Positions 1 to 12,171 of a stretch of DNA of 64,000 nt are shown here, in pieces. Each line of letters starts with the position of its first letter. The stretch's first letter is position 1. The notes beneath the pieces were generated by a model that saw nothing but the letters and a program-made list of their open reading frames with translations, was not told the origin of the DNA and did no database searches. The translations under genes were made by a program, and so were the position numbers. This DNA comes from Silene latifolia (Eukaryota; Streptophyta; Magnoliopsida; Caryophyllales; Caryophyllaceae): the NCBI RefSeq assembly GCF_048544455.1, contig NC_133536.1, positions 24,430,152 through 24,494,151 on the forward strand, written 5' to 3'.

Positions 1-3000
1 CGTCCTATTTCAATTCGGCCGTCTTTCAAAGGATTCGGATTTTGGGTTAATTTCTTCTGTTTTTGGGTTTCGTGTCATCCTTGGGCGGCTCCTGTGGCGT
101 TTAGGAGAACAAAAAAGGTAACGGTGATAGGTTACTCGACAAAATGTCGACTCCGTCTTATATGTCGTTTTATACACTCTTGTTTGATAAAGTTTGAGTC
201 TTGGAGTTTTTCTCATTTGTTTGTTAATTTCCGTCTCGAATATGCCCCTTTGATTTCCCGTCTCAAACGTGCCTTTGCTAGGTCGCTCATTCCTATCTTA
301 TTTTCTCGTTTTGCTTTGCGTTTGTTCTCTGTTTCGGGACGGACGAATCAGTCCCTTTGACTTATTTTCTTTCTTATTTGCTTCATGTAAATATCGTCAT
401 GTGTAAACTTGAAATTCTTGCTTTAAATTGTCGTGCCTTGAACGTATGTTGTTTGCGGTTTTTTCTTTCCTTGTCTCGTGAATGACAGTTTCTATCTCTG
501 AACTCTTATATTCCATTAGCTTGGTATTACTTCATTTGTTAAGACTTTGGTCGGTGTTGTAGATTTTATTGCCCTTGTTGGAGTAGCTAGTCATTTAAGT
601 GGAGAGTGGAGAGTAGAGGCATAGTAAAATGCCCATCAAGGTTATCCGGGGTTTTTGTGGAAATCAGTAGTCTGCAGGGGACATCTTGCCATTTAGGCTA
701 GAATGCTAGATGGATTACTAGCTAAGTTGAGTTCCCCTTAACTTACTCTCATGACTTAATTTGGGACTGTTTTTGAGTCCGCTTTGCAGGTACTTTGGGG
801 ACAGTTTCGGGACGGATAAAATGGTGTCCTTCGGGACTGTGTTTGGGGCGTGAGAGTGACTGATGTGAGACGGGTTCTCTGTGCATTTTTGGGATTGTTT
901 TGGACAGCCCATTCACGGCTGCAATTAGTTCGTATTGGGACAACTTTCCATGATGAATATGGGTTATTTATGGGACGGTCTTATGAGTGTCATGCGAGTT
1001 GTTTTGGGACTGTTTTGGCGCCGATTTTGGGTCGGTGTAATGCTTTCTTGTGGGACTGTTTTGAGTCAGTTTTGCAGGTTTTCTGGGCAGGTTTCTTGGC
1101 TGGCCTGACATGTTCATTTTGGGCAAGAATGCGGACTGTTTGGGACGGTGTAAAGATGGTAGAAGTGGGCTGTTTTAGGACAGTCAAGCATGGATTTTCG
1201 ATGGCTGAGATGGGTAGTTGTTTAGGTGGAGTGTTGGAGCGGCCTATGGCCTGAGCTGGGGCTGCCTGAGGCCTGGTCAGGGGCTGCCTGCGACCTTGGA
1301 CAGTGGCTAGGGCTGGCCAGTTATGGCCCTAGTCACGAGGTTGAGCCGTGGCCTAGCCTCGGGTTGTGTACCTTCTTGAGTCGATATAAATTCGTGTTTG
1401 GTCTATTTAAAACCCGTCTCACGCTTTATATAACTTAATTCGTTAAATATCGTTTATTCATATATTTTTCTCACATTAATCATAAATGTGGAATTTATTA
1501 TTTATTCAAGTCAAAATTTGATGAAATGTCTTATTTACCTATAATATGAATTTTTAATCCGTTCATTCTCATTTATTTATCGTATCTCAAATACGAGTGA
1601 ATTATTCTACTTGTTTAATTAAATTGAGTCATTTGTAATAATGCTTGTTTTGCTTGTTATAAATGGTTTATTTCCATTTATTTACATTTTTATTCAAGTG
1701 ACAAATATTGAAGAAATGGGTTACCTATTCATGTTTATGAATATAATTTGGCATGAAATGTCTTATTTGGATTATCATCGGCTCATTTCATTAGTAGTCT
1801 CTTTCCAAGTTGATTCGTATCGCTTGGGTGAGTCGTGTAGTAGTCCCTTTCCAAGTTGATTCGCATCGCTTGGTTGAGTCGTGTAGTAGTCCCTTTCCAA
1901 GTTGATTCGCATCGCTTGGTTGGGTCGTGTAGTAGTCTCTTTCCAAGTTGATTCGCATCGCTTGGTTGAGTCGTATTCATTTGATAATGCTTTTAGGCTA
2001 TACCATATTGCTTGACTTATCTTTACGCCTCTTTCGGACTGTCCTGCCGATTGTGGGTTTAGCTCATATCTTCCGCCTTTTTCGGACTGTTCTGCCGATT
2101 GTGGGTTCTCGATTTCCTATTTAGGGTTCGGGTCTTGGATGCGGACTGTCCTGCCGCATGTCGAATCGGGAACTGTGCTGTCCCGAGAGTCTGGCCAGAT
2201 TTAGACTAGGACTGGGTCTTGGGAGTACCATTGTCGTCCTACCAGGGTAATTATATATTGATATATGAGTAGTAAAGGTCTTGCTTGGTTATAGATATTG
2301 GTATTGGTCTATTGTTTGTCTTGGTCCTATCGGATACTAGGGGTGAGCTATAAGCCCTCTAGTTGCGATATGATCGTCGGGATTGATGCTCCCATCCGTT
2401 CTTATGGTGAGATGCAAGCCATAAGTATGAATGTGACATTAGTAGCCACGTCCCGTATAATGTCTGCTAAGTGGTTTTCCAAATAATGGCTACCATTTCT
2501 ATTCTTGTAAATTGCATTGGATGACCCCTTATTTAGCTGCTTCACCTGATTCGGATTCTAACCTCACATCTATGTTGTATTTCCTTGAAATGCGTGCCTT
2601 GGTACAGGTTACCGTATTCTTGTCTTCCATATTATTTAATTGTCTCATATGAGTAGTTTAACCGTTATCATGCTAATGTTGATCTATCTTGTTCCATCTC
2701 ATTTAATTACCATGTTTAAACATAAACTTGATATCCATATTTTTGTAAGAGTCTTACATGACTTACCTGTTTTAGTTCTTTGTTATGTTCGTTTCGACAT
2801 TTTGTGGCTGGGAGAACCTTGAGTTACTCCCCACTGACTGTGGCGTTCATGTTTACATGAATGACAGGTATTAATGGTGCATTCATGGGGTGAAGACATG
2901 TGTGAGCTAGCGAGCACTTTGGCTTAGTAGTTGGTTTATTAGGATTGTTTAGACCTACCTTTTATTGTATTGTCATTCGAGGGATATATTTTCCCTCACC

Positions 3001-3164
3001 TTGATTATCACGTTTGTATAATTTTAAAGTCTTTATTTCCGCACTCTTTATTTATGTTTTAGATTTTGGCGAACCCTTTTTCTTTTGATTTTAAACGTTT
3101 TAAAAATTCCCTAAAATTCCGCATTTTATTAGTTATATTTTCCACTTTATCGCGGGGTGTCACA
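1..3164. mobile_element. Terminal part of a Ty3/gypsy-like LTR fossil
   Basis: The block ends in GCGGGGTGTCACA, the mirror of the TGTGACACCCC start used by many plant Ty3/gypsy LTRs. No gag or pol domain is seen inside, and the other end lies outside the window. It contains internal tandem repeats, repeated GGGACTGT/CGGACTGT-rich sequence (about 760-1200 and 2030-2160), and AT-rich stretches typical of long LTRs. Orientation is uncertain because the end is palindromic; the layout near the right end (2820-3164) suggests the plus strand. The short ORFs here have no recognisable domain and I do not call them genes. The assignment rests on end structure and composition, not on a coding domain. 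Confidence 0.5.
1793..1976. repeat. 46-bp tandem repeat, four copies
   Basis: Four consecutive units start at 1793, 1839, 1885 and 1931. Each contains CTTTCCAAGTTGATTCG followed by ATCGCTTGG and GTCGTGTAGTAGT. They differ by only a few substitutions. The array lies inside the LTR-like block, where such internal arrays are common. Confidence 0.93.
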
Positions 3165-3559
3165 GCTAATGTCACCTTGCTTTTGCATTTTGACAATTTG
3201 TCATCCTCATATCATCAAATAAATTGAACTGCTCTTTAGGAGTAAGTAAAAAGCTCATGCTTATTTTCTAGTTCACTACAAGCTCTTGCTTAGAACAATT
3301 ATTCTTTTATATTTACTTGAACTACGAGCAAGGGTTTGATTTCATTTTTTAAAATGAATACGTAGGCAATCCTTCACAGGATACAACCCATTATTTTAAA
3401 TGTAAATAAAAGGACATTTGCATATGCATTTGGAATTCGACAAGAATAATAATAGAAAATCCCAGCGGTTTCATAACCAATCAACCTCTTTTATTTCATT
3501 TCTTTTAATAATAGTACGCTACATAATAGAAATACAGCTAAAAAAAATAGGCTAGGATT
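3165..3559. other. Non-genic spacer between LTR-like end and first LINE
   Basis: About 395 bases of AT-rich sequence with no ORF of note. It contains a stretch near 3315-3395 (GAACTACGAGCAAGG and ACGTAGGCAATCC) that resembles, from memory, a motif recurrent near the ends of plant Ty3/gypsy elements. It may be LTR-element debris. Confidence 0.4.
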
Positions 3560-6318
3560 CTCGGGCTTTGAGAGGGGCCTTGGATGCGGTGTTTGATGCC
3601 CCTAGTGATTTCTCCCGCTGGGTTCGTTTGCTTGCTTTACCTCTTTGTTTGCTCCGGACTTTCGCTCCTCGGAGTAATCATGAGTGTCGGACTGCTATTC
3701 GGCGTCAGCATCAGGAGGAGAGTATTGCCAGGGCTATTCTTGCTTGGGGGACTCCTGGGGGGGGGTTGCAGTTGTTACAGGAGTGCTTTGATGAGGGTCC
3801 TTCTTCTTTTTCTGTGGATGAGGATCTCGATTTGAGTGACCTTAACCTCCGCCAATGCCGGCGGAAGATTTCAGATGGCCATTATACTGCTGCTGTACGA
3901 GTGCTTTCTTCCTCTGGGGTCGCCCCCTACTCCGATGCCACTCTCGTGGCCCTGCGTGAGAAGCATCCTGTCGCCCCGCCTCCTTCATTGCCTCTTCTGT
4001 CTGGGGATCATCATCCTCTGGTTGCCTCTTCCGCGGTGGTCTTGGATATGATTCGGAGCTTCCCTCGTGGTACTTCTTGTGGGAGGGATGGATTTCGTGC
4101 CCAGCACCTTATGGACTGTTTGAGTGGCGCTGCAGTGGCTATCTCCGATGATTTGATCACTTCTATTACTAGGGTGGTTAATTTTTTTCTTGAGGGTCGG
4201 TGCCCTCTTCCTCCGGTGAGTACATTGCCGCGCCCTCTCACACCACTCGTTAAACCGGGTGGTGGAGTTCGTCCCTATTCTTTGTCGGTGACGGTCCGGA
4301 GACGGCTTGTCTCTAAGGTTGGTGCTTCTATGGTTGGCCCATCCTTATCTTCTTATTTTGATGGGCTTCAGTTCGGGGTGGGTGTGTCCGGTGGAGGAGA
4401 GGCTATCTTGCATGCCTTGAACCAGCTCATTGAGGCTCGGGGGGAGCAGGTGGGGCTTTCTATGTTGCTGGTTGATTTCCAGAATGCGTTCAACCTTGTT
4501 GACCGTTCGACCATGCTTCAGGAGGTCCGCCGTCGGTGCCCGGCTCTCTCCCGTTTGGTGGAGTTTTGTTATTCCAGCCCGGCCCGCCTTTTTTATGGGG
4601 AGCACTGCTTGTGGTCTTGTCAGGGTGTTCAGCAGGGTGATCCTTTGGGGCCTTTGCTTTTCGCGTTGGTTTTGCATCCTTTGGTTTGCAAGATCCGGGA
4701 CACTTTTGACCTCACTTTGCAGGCCTGGTACTTAGATGATGGCACCATTGTGGGAGATACTTTGGAGGTGGGGAAGGTTTTGGACATGATTAGGTTGGAT
4801 GGCCCTCGTTTTGGTTTACACCTAAATGTCTCCAAGACGGAGGTCTTTTGGCTCGTTGAGGATCCACGGAGCCGCTTCCGGGGTTTTCCCGCTTCTATTT
4901 CTCGGCCATTGCGCGGTGTTACGCTTTTGGGAGGACTCACAAGATTTGTCCTGGTTTTAGCAAAGGAGATTGTGGCGACGAGAGTAACTAAGAACATTGA
5001 GCTGATGGACTTGGTTGCGAGGATTGAGGACCCGCAGTGTGAGTTGCTTCTTCTTCGAGCTTGTACTGGTATATCTAAGCTCTACTTCTCCCTTCGTACT
5101 TGCTCCCCTAGTGTTTTTGGGTCTGTCCATCTTCCTTTTGATGTCGCTCTGCGTTCTAGCTTGGAACGTATTGTCACCGCGTCAGGGCCGGGTTTTGGGG
5201 ATTGGCAGTGGCGCCTTGCTACATTCCCTTTTCATCTTGGTGGACTTGGTGTCTATGCGGCGGGAGATGTTTTATTTTATGCTTTTATTGCGTCCCGGCT
5301 TGCGGTCTGTTGGTTGGAGGCTAAGCTCCTCGGCCCTTCTCGTGTTGTAGCTGCTGGTCCTGCTTTTGATGATGCCGCTCGGTGTTTACGAGACTACGGG
5401 TTCGATATATTAGGTCACCCTAGTGAAATTGTCGCCCCAAACTTATGAAGAAATTGGCGGATATTTATTTCACGACGGTTGCTCGCCTCGTAGTCTGTTT
5501 TCTCTTTGACACCACGCCCACTCCGCTCTATGGCGGTCTCGGCGGGTTCTCACTCCTTCGATTGGTTACGTGCGGTTCCTATCTCAGGGTTGGGGCAGAC
5601 TATGAACGGGAGGACTTACCGTAGTGTGTTGGGGTATCGTCTGGGTGTTCTCGTTATTCACGGTATCTAGGCCCCGTCCCGCTTGCTCTCTCGGGTTTTT
5701 GGCCGGGGATGTTTTTGGTGACCACGCTGTTTCTTGTCTTTGCATCTTGTGGGCGTTAAACATCAGCATAACCTTGTCCGGGACACTCTTTTCGACATCC
5801 GCTATAGATCCGGTATTACTCATGGGGAAGGAGGTTGATATCGGTTTGGTTGATGGGCATGGTGGCTCTCTTCGTCCTGCGGATTTATTGCTTTATTCTT
5901 GGGACGGGGCGTGATGTGTGCGTCGACCGACAGTTCTTCACCTTTGACTCGACCGGGTTGGCGATTTTGTGCCGGGTCGGGTTGTCGGCCGATCTTTGCT
6001 CGGCGAAAGTGTGCTAAGTACGGGGATTTGTGCGTGGTAGCGGGTTATGGTTTCCTACCTTTCTCTTTCTCTTCACTTGGGGAGTTGAGTTCGGATCTTT
6101 GTTGCCTTGCTCAAGCGGATCCGAAATTCTCGGTATCTCGGATCTTTGGGGCTCGGGTAGCCGCTTACATTTTTACTCGTATTAGCTTTACTATTGCTAA
6201 GGGTGTGGGAGCCCAGATTGTCTCTCGGCTCCCCACCAATTTCATGTAAACCTTTTTTTTTTATTATAATGAAAGCTGCGCGCATTTTATAAAAAAAAAA
6301 TAAATAAATAAAAAAAAA

Positions 6319-6383
<65 letters not shown>

Positions 6384-6401
6384 TAATAATAATAATAATA
6401 A
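3560..6401 (+). mobile_element. 5'-truncated non-LTR retrotransposon (copy 1), restriction-like endonuclease type
   Basis: Homology to copy 2 starts abruptly at 3560 (equivalent to 7759 in copy 2) and runs to the 3' end. A (TAA)n microsatellite tail follows at about 6300-6401. The abrupt 5' loss and 3' simple-repeat tail are standard for target-primed reverse transcription. Nucleotide identity with copy 2 looks above 90 percent over the shared part. No convincing target-site duplication was found: AGGCTA occurs on both sides of the LINE pair, but this is weak. Copy 2 begins directly after the tail. Confidence 0.85.
3568..6249 (+). pseudogene. Reverse transcriptase plus restriction-like endonuclease polyprotein, copy 1
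   Basis: An uninterrupted 626-residue frame covers 3568-5448; the rest, to the TAA at 6247-6249, is spread over other frames. Reverse-transcriptase motifs are clear. Motif A is LVDFQNAFNLVDR near residue 299, motif B is QQGDPLGPLLFAL, and motif C is WYLDDGTIVG near residue 388, so the catalytic box is YLDD. Motif D is GLHLNVSKTEVFW. Downstream of 5448 the C-terminal cysteine/histidine and endonuclease region is recognisable by comparison with copy 2 (PACS, GDHAVSC, RPADLLLYSW) but is broken by frameshifts. The N-terminal zinc finger is absent because of the 5' truncation. The protein would nick DNA and prime cDNA synthesis at the target. As it stands it is not functional. Confidence 0.85.
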
Positions 6402-7280
6402 TTTGAGAGAGGGGGAGAGAGTGCGATTTGAGCGATCTCTAGGGCACTCATCTGCGCACATCATCACATCCACCGTCGGCCACCTCACGTCGCCGCCGTC
6501 CCTACTCTTCTGCGCCGGCAACCTCACGTCGCCGTCGTTCATATTGTGGGTTGTGGTGTTCCTTCCTGTGTGTTCGCATTAGGGCATTACGTTCGTCTAG
6601 GGCTTTTCGTGGTTTTTCTTTCCCGTCGGAGGTCGTCTGTGGTCTGCTCCCGCCGGTCTAGGTCGTCCTTTGTCATCAACCATTTGTCTCCGGTGCTGCT
6701 ACTCATCGGTTGGTTTTTGGGTTTACGATCTTGGGTTTACGATCTCAGGTTACGGGTTTTCGGGTTTTGGATTTCTATTCGACCTGTGCTACATCGGTGC
6801 CCTCGATCGCCTTTGCCATCACTCTTTGATCTTCTGACCTCACGTCATTTATCATTGTTGTGGTGGTTGCCGGAGTTGCTGCCGTCGTCGGTTTTATTCT
6901 CTGGTTTGTTTCTTTTTAGGGCATCGTTCTTTTACTCTTTTCTTTCTTTTCTTCGCTAGCCTGGCCGTTGATGGTGGTCTGTGGCAGTAATCGTGGCTGC
7001 TTCTAGCGTTTTCCTGCCTGTTATTTTTTATTTTGTTTTTCTCCGGTTGGTTGACGGCCAACTCCTGCCGTTTATGTGTCTGCTGCCGCCTTAGGGGTTG
7101 CTGCGGGGTTGCTGGTGGTCTTTTTGGCCGTTGCTAGGCTGGTTTTTTTTTTTTTTAAGTTCTCTTCTTCTTTTTCGGCCTCTTGCTGCTTGTGTGTGAC
7201 TGGTGTTGTGGTTATCTCCGGGTGGTTTGCTTGGTGGCTACAATGTATGCCGTGTTGGTTGGTGGAGGGGTTTCTTCTCC
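6402..7280 (+). other. 5' leader of LINE copy 2
   Basis: About 880 bases upstream of the first plausible start codon. It is pyrimidine-rich (many TTTCTT, GTCGTC and TTTTGG stretches) with no domain in any frame. ORFs at 6546-6959 and 7076-7288 have low-complexity hydrophobic content and no support as genes. It probably holds the internal promoter and 5' UTR. Confidence 0.6.
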
Positions 7281-10200
7281 ATGCCTGAGCTAGTACGGTA
7301 CCATTGTCCCTTTTCGAGTCTTCATGGGTGTCGGGATGGTTTCGGTAAGGGCCTTACTAAGGCAGCTTGGAAGAAACATTTGCAGGACCGACATTGTCAT
7401 GACGGGGCGTTGGACCTTACGCGGCAGACTCTTTCTGATAGTTTGACTGTTTATTCCAATGCCGAGAGTTCTTTGAGACGGATGGGGCTCTGGTTGTGTG
7501 GGGTGTGTTTTATGACCCATACTCTTGGTGCTAGATGTCGGCATAATCGGGGTGATATTGTGGAGCATCCGGGGTGTGTTGATGGCATTTACACCTTCCA
7601 TATTTATGGTATTCTGAGACCTTTGGCTCCTTCTACTTCGGTTTCTTCTGATGATAGTGTGGAGCTAGTTCAGTGGTCTATATCTTCGTTGGATCGTTTG
7701 CTGTCTTTGGGTCTTCGCACTGTGAAATCTATTCCTCCTAAGTGCCGTCTTGGGTTTGCTCGGGCTTTGAAAGGGGCCTTGGATGCGGTGTTTGATGCCC
7801 CTAGTGATCTCTCCCGCTGGGTTCGTTTGCTTGCTTTACCTCTTTGTTTGCTCAGGACTTTCGCTCCTCGGAGTAATCATGAGTGTCGGACTGCTATTCG
7901 GCGTCAGCATCAGGAGGAGAGTATTGCCAGGGCTATTCTTGCTTGGGGGACGCCTGGGGGGGTTTGCAGTTGTTACAGGAGTGCTTTGATGAGGGTCCTT
8001 CTTCTTTTTCTGTGGATGAGGATCTCGATTTGAGTGACCTTAACCTCCGCCAATGCCGGCGGAAGATATCAGATGGCCATTATACTGCTGCTGTACGAGT
8101 GCTTTCTTCCTCTGGGGTCGCCCCCTACTCCGATGCCACTCTCGTGGCCCTGCGTGAGAAGCATCCTGTCGCCCCGCCTCCTTCATTGCCTCCTCTGTCT
8201 GGGGATCATCATCCTCTGGTTGCCTCTTCCGCGGTGGTCTTGGATATGATTCGGAGCTTCCCTCGTGGTACTTCTTGTGGGAGGGATGGTTTTCGTGCCC
8301 AAAGACCTTATGGATCGTTTGAGTGGCGCCGCTGTGGGCTATCTCCGATGATTTGATCACTTCTATTACTAGGGTGGTTAATCTTTTCTTGAGGGTCGGT
8401 GCCCTCTTCCTCCGGTGAGTACATTGCCAGCGCTCCTCTCACACCACTCGTTAAACCGGGTGGTGGAGTTCGTCCTATTCTTTGTCGATGCGGTCCGGAG
8501 ACGGCTTGTCTCTAAGGTTGGTGCTTCTATGGTTGGCCCGTCTTTATCTTCTTATTTTGATGGGCTTCAGTTCGGGGTGGGTGTGTCCGGTGGAGGAGAG
8601 GCTATCTTGCATGCCTTGAACCGGCTTATTGAGGCTCGGGGGAACAGTGGGGCTTTCCATGTTGCTTTGGTTGATTTCAGAATGCGTTCAACCTTGTTGA
8701 CCGTTCGACCATGCTTCAGAGGTCCGCCGTCGGTGCCCGCCTCTCTCCGTTGGGTGGAGTTTTGCTATTCCAGCCCGGCCCGCCTTTTTTATGGGGAGCA
8801 CTTTGCTTGTGGTCTTGTCGGGGTGTTCAGCAGGTGATCCTTTGGGGCCTTTGCTTTTCGCGTTGGTTTTGCATCCCTTGGTTTGCAAGATCCGGACACT
8901 TTTGACCTCACTTTGCAGGCATGGTACTTAGATGATGGCACCATTGTGGGAGATACTTTGGAGGTGGGGAAGGTGTTGGACTTGATTAGGTTGGATGGCC
9001 CTTGTTTTGGTTTACACATTAATGTCTCCAAGACGGAGGTCTTTTGGCTGTGAGGATCCACGGAGCCGGCTTCCCGGGGTTTTCCCCACTTCTATTTCTC
9101 GGCCATTGCGCGGTGTTACAGATATTGGGAGGACTCACAAGACTTGTCCTGGTTTTAGCAAAGTGAGATTGTGCGACGAGAGTAACTAAGACCATTGAGT
9201 TGATGGACTTGGTTGCGAGGATTGAGGACCCGCAGTGTGAGTTGCTTCTTCTTCGAGCTTGTATTGGTATATCTAAGCTCTACTTCTCTCTTCGTACTTG
9301 CTCCCCTAGTGTTTTTGGGTCTGTCCATCTTCCTTTTGATGCCGCTCTGCGTTCTAGCTTGAACGTATTGTCACCGCGTCGGGGGGGTTTTGGGGATTGG
9401 CGGTGGCGCCTTGCTACATTCCCTTTTCATCTGGGTGGCCTTGGTGTTTATGCGGTCGGAGATGTTTTGTTCTATGCTTTTATTGCGTCCCGCTTGCGGT
9501 CTGCTGGTTTGCGAGGCTAAGCTCCTCGGCCCTTCTCGTGTTGTAGGCTGCTTGGCCGGCTTTTGATGATGCCGCACGTGTGTTTCTGCGACTACGGGTT
9601 CGATATATTAGGTCGCCCTAGTGAAATTGCTGCCCCCAAACTTATGAAGAAATTGGCAGATATTTATTTCACGACGGTTGCTACTGCCTCAGAGTCTGTT
9701 TTTTCTTTGACACCTCGCCAGATCGCTCTATGGCAGTCTCAGCAGGGTTCTCACTCCTCTGATTGGTTGCGTGCGGTTCCTATCTCGGGGTTGGGGCGGA
9801 CTATGAACGGGAGGACTTACCGTAGTGTCTTTGGGGTATCGTCTGGTGTTCCGTTATTCTCGGTATCTAGGCCCTGTCCTGCTTGCTCTCGGGTTTTTGC
9901 TGGGGATGTTTTTGGGGACCACGCTGTTTCTTGTACTGGTACTGTGGGCGTTAAACATCGGCATAACCTTGTCCGGGACACTCTCTTCGACATCTGCTAT
10001 AGATCTGGTGTATCTGCGGGGAAGGAGGTTGATATCGGTTTGGTTGATGGGCATGGTGGCTCTCTTCGTCCTGCGGATTTATTGCTTTATTCTTGGGACA
10101 GGGGGCGTGATGTGTGCGTCGACTGACGGGTTCTTCACCTTTGACTCGACCGGGTTGGCGATTTTGTGCCGGGCCGGTTGTCGCCGATCTTTGCTCGGCG

Positions 10201-10447
10201 AAAGTGTGCTAAGTATGGGGATTTGTGCGCGGTAGCGGGTTATGGTTTCCTACCTTTCTCTTTCTCTTCACTCGGGAGTTGAGTTCGGATCTTTGTTGCC
10301 TTGCTCAAGCGGATCCGAAAATTCTCGGTATCTCGGGATGTCTTTGGGGCTCGGGTAGCCGCTTACATTTTTACTCGTATTAGCTTTACTATTGCTAAGG
10401 GTGTGGGAGCCCAGATTGTCTCTCGGCTCCCCACCAATTTCATGTAA
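7281..10447 (+). pseudogene. Zinc finger / RT / restriction-like endonuclease polyprotein, copy 2
   Basis: The start at 7281 (MPELVRYHCP) is chosen because the first residues form a C2H2-like finger: YHCP, a second Cys in HGC, then WKKHLQDRHC. The RT core follows. The frame from 9563 to 10126 shows the C-terminal module. It has Cys pair CPAC, then GDHAVSC (a CCHC zinc motif), then KHRHNLVRD, GKEVDIG, and RPADLLLYSW followed by RDVCVD. This order matches the restriction-like endonuclease (PD-(D/E)XK) of R2-type elements. The frame is broken by at least eight frameshifts between 7970 and 10235, so no complete product is made. The last residues (RLPTNFM) and 3' UTR match copy 1. Known plant LINEs mostly use an apurinic-type endonuclease upstream of RT; none is seen here. 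Confidence 0.82.
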
Positions 10448-10500
10448 ACCTTTTATTTTTATTATAATGAAAGCTGCGCGCATTTTATAATAGTAAAAAA

Positions 10501-10536
<36 letters not shown>

Positions 10537-10549
10537 ATAAAGACTCAGG

Positions 10550-11881
10550 CTATTCTTCCATTTTCCCTTTGCCTTTGTCATTTTTATCAAATTTCTTGTC
10601 TCGACCTCGAGCCAGACGCTCTTGCGCCACTTCAGACCTAATCACCAACAGTCTCTCTCGTGGTCTTGCCTTGTCATTCTTGTCAACCACCTTTTCCACG
10701 GCAGGAGAAGTCTTCGGTTTCTTCGAAGGATGAACAACTCGAAACCCGGCTTCTTCCTCTCCCTCAGTCAGATGCTTCTCTTTCTCCTTTTCTACATCAC
10801 GAACCTTGTAGTCAACAGGCTCGCGCTTCCTCAATCTCTCGCGCTCCTCCGGAGTAGTAGCTTTCCTCCACCGCGTATAGGAATCAGACACCCATAGAGC
10901 ACTAACTCAAGAACCACACGTTTCTTTGAGCCCATTTGATGGCCCATTCTCTTCAGCTCTCAGTGGTAGGGGCCATAGCGGTGTGCGGGACGGTATCAAG
11001 CTTCGGAATCGTCTGCTTCAATCCAACCTGCCTCATCAACCTCTCCGGGAAGATGCATATCATAAACTCCAAGACAGGAATGCGCACCGATCGGGTAGGA
11101 TCCAAGGACGATACTCCAGTGACAGATTTGAGATGCCACCATGGTACGATCCATCTAATCAGGGGACCATCATCACTTTTTAGTTTGTTCTCCCAATAGT
11201 TGCAGACTCGAGTGAAGTCCACCATGTAAAGTCTAGTCCTCATTACAATTGAGCGAGCATGATAAGTAGGAACATTAACGGGGGGCTCGATCAATCAAAG
11301 ACGCTCCATAAGCCAGACCTACCAAAACGCAGGTATTAGAATCAAGAAAGGGAAAAATCAAAAAAAAACAAAAAAAAAACAAAAAAAAAGCTTCGTTCTG
11401 TTACCTGCAATATGATGGGACTTCCCAAATAAGGAAGATCGTAGTTGGCTTTCCTGTTATCTAACCCCAACAGGATCTCTCCTAAACACAGGCAAGCTGG
11501 GTTCCTGCGCAGCTCCATTTGCTCAATTAAGCTCAAGTAACGAGGGTCACCTCTCAAATCCTCATCAACACGCCCTTGAAGGACATATACATGCAGTAGG
11601 CAAAAACCGAATGCCCTTTGCCTTGCAACATAGGAAATGGTAGGATCTGCCCTGTTTATGAATCGATCGATGAAGTCCAACATTCGCACTCCTTTTGAGG
11701 TAACAAGACGGTCAACCTCAGCTCTTGTCAACCCAAGCAAATCTCTAAACTTATTCTTATACCCTTGAGAAGTATAGGGTATAGCATTCCGGGTTCCAAC
11801 CACCGATCGCACCAATTTCTTCAGGAAATGGGCAAATATCGCCTCCAGGAAAAGGCAAATACGTGATAATTTGGGTCTCAA
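10550..11881 (-). pseudogene. DUF7745-like passenger gene, antisense in Ty3/gypsy fossil
   Basis: The minus-strand protein blocks include the segments LLGLTRAEVDRLVTSKGVR, RNPACLCLGEILLGLDNRK and NYDLPYLGSP, then WENKLKSDDGPLIRWIVPWW. A charged C-terminus follows (TPEERERLRKREP and onwards). I recall these from a plant-specific family now called DUF7745, which is spread with retrotransposons and whose function is unknown. Two coding blocks are separated by an intron-like gap with GT and AG borders at about 11406-11313. A TATA-like box lies upstream on the same strand at 12119-12126. The gene looks broken in a few places. The family name is from memory and moderately sure. Confidence 0.6.
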
Positions 11882-12118
11882 TAATCAAGACAAGCATCTA
11901 GGAACGGTTTGACTACCTTGATCAGCTTCAAACTCAAGATGTTTTTCTAAAATTATCGGCGCTCATATCGTGTTTCTCCACGTTATAGAACTCATTTGTC
12001 CACTATTTTATACGGTTTTCAAGAGTATTCATGATGTATGCTTAATTAGAAAGCGTTTATGTAATAAGACGAGGGAAAGATGGAAGAATTATGTGAATAA
12101 AACCTCCCTCGACGTCTA

Positions 12119-12126
12119 TATTTATA
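12119..12126 (-). promoter_or_regulatory. TATA-like box upstream of the DUF7745-like gene
   Basis: On the minus strand this reads TTAGTATAAATATAGAC. The plus-strand LTR promoter at 17526-17533 reads TTAGTATAAATAGAGAC. In both cases a pair of GACGCAGCA palindromic motifs lies 50-150 bases upstream. The match suggests related promoters in opposite orientations. Confidence 0.55.
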
Positions 12127-12171
12127 CTAAAAGTTGTTTCTTAAAATATTTCAGGACAGACACACTGGGGA

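Larger units (their letters stand above)
6402..10541 (+). mobile_element. Near full-length non-LTR retrotransposon (copy 2), restriction-like endonuclease type
   Basis: This copy starts directly after the (TAA)n tail of copy 1 and ends in its own (TAA)n tail at about 10498-10541. It has a GC-richer 5' leader, one long coding region, a short 3' UTR matching that of copy 1, and the tail. At about 4.1 kb with a single open reading frame it fits the R2/R4/NeSL-like architecture: N-terminal zinc finger, RT, C-terminal endonuclease. It does not fit the two-ORF L1 design. The head-to-tail position may mean one copy inserted at the microsatellite tail of the other. Confidence 0.82.

Noticed and set aside
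94-1254. Open frames of 88-134 residues in the first kilobase
   Set aside because: Low-complexity, no domain, overlapping on both strands, inside LTR-like repeat sequence.
6264-6542. Minus-strand frame with a poly-leucine run
   Set aside because: It is the translation of the (TAA)n tail of LINE copy 1, not a gene.
3530-10560. Target-site duplication AGGCTA around the LINE pair
   Set aside because: Only six bases match exactly with poor extension; chance cannot be excluded.
10622-10897. Plus-strand frames over the DUF7745-like region
   Set aside because: Shadows of the minus-strand coding block, with no domain of their own.
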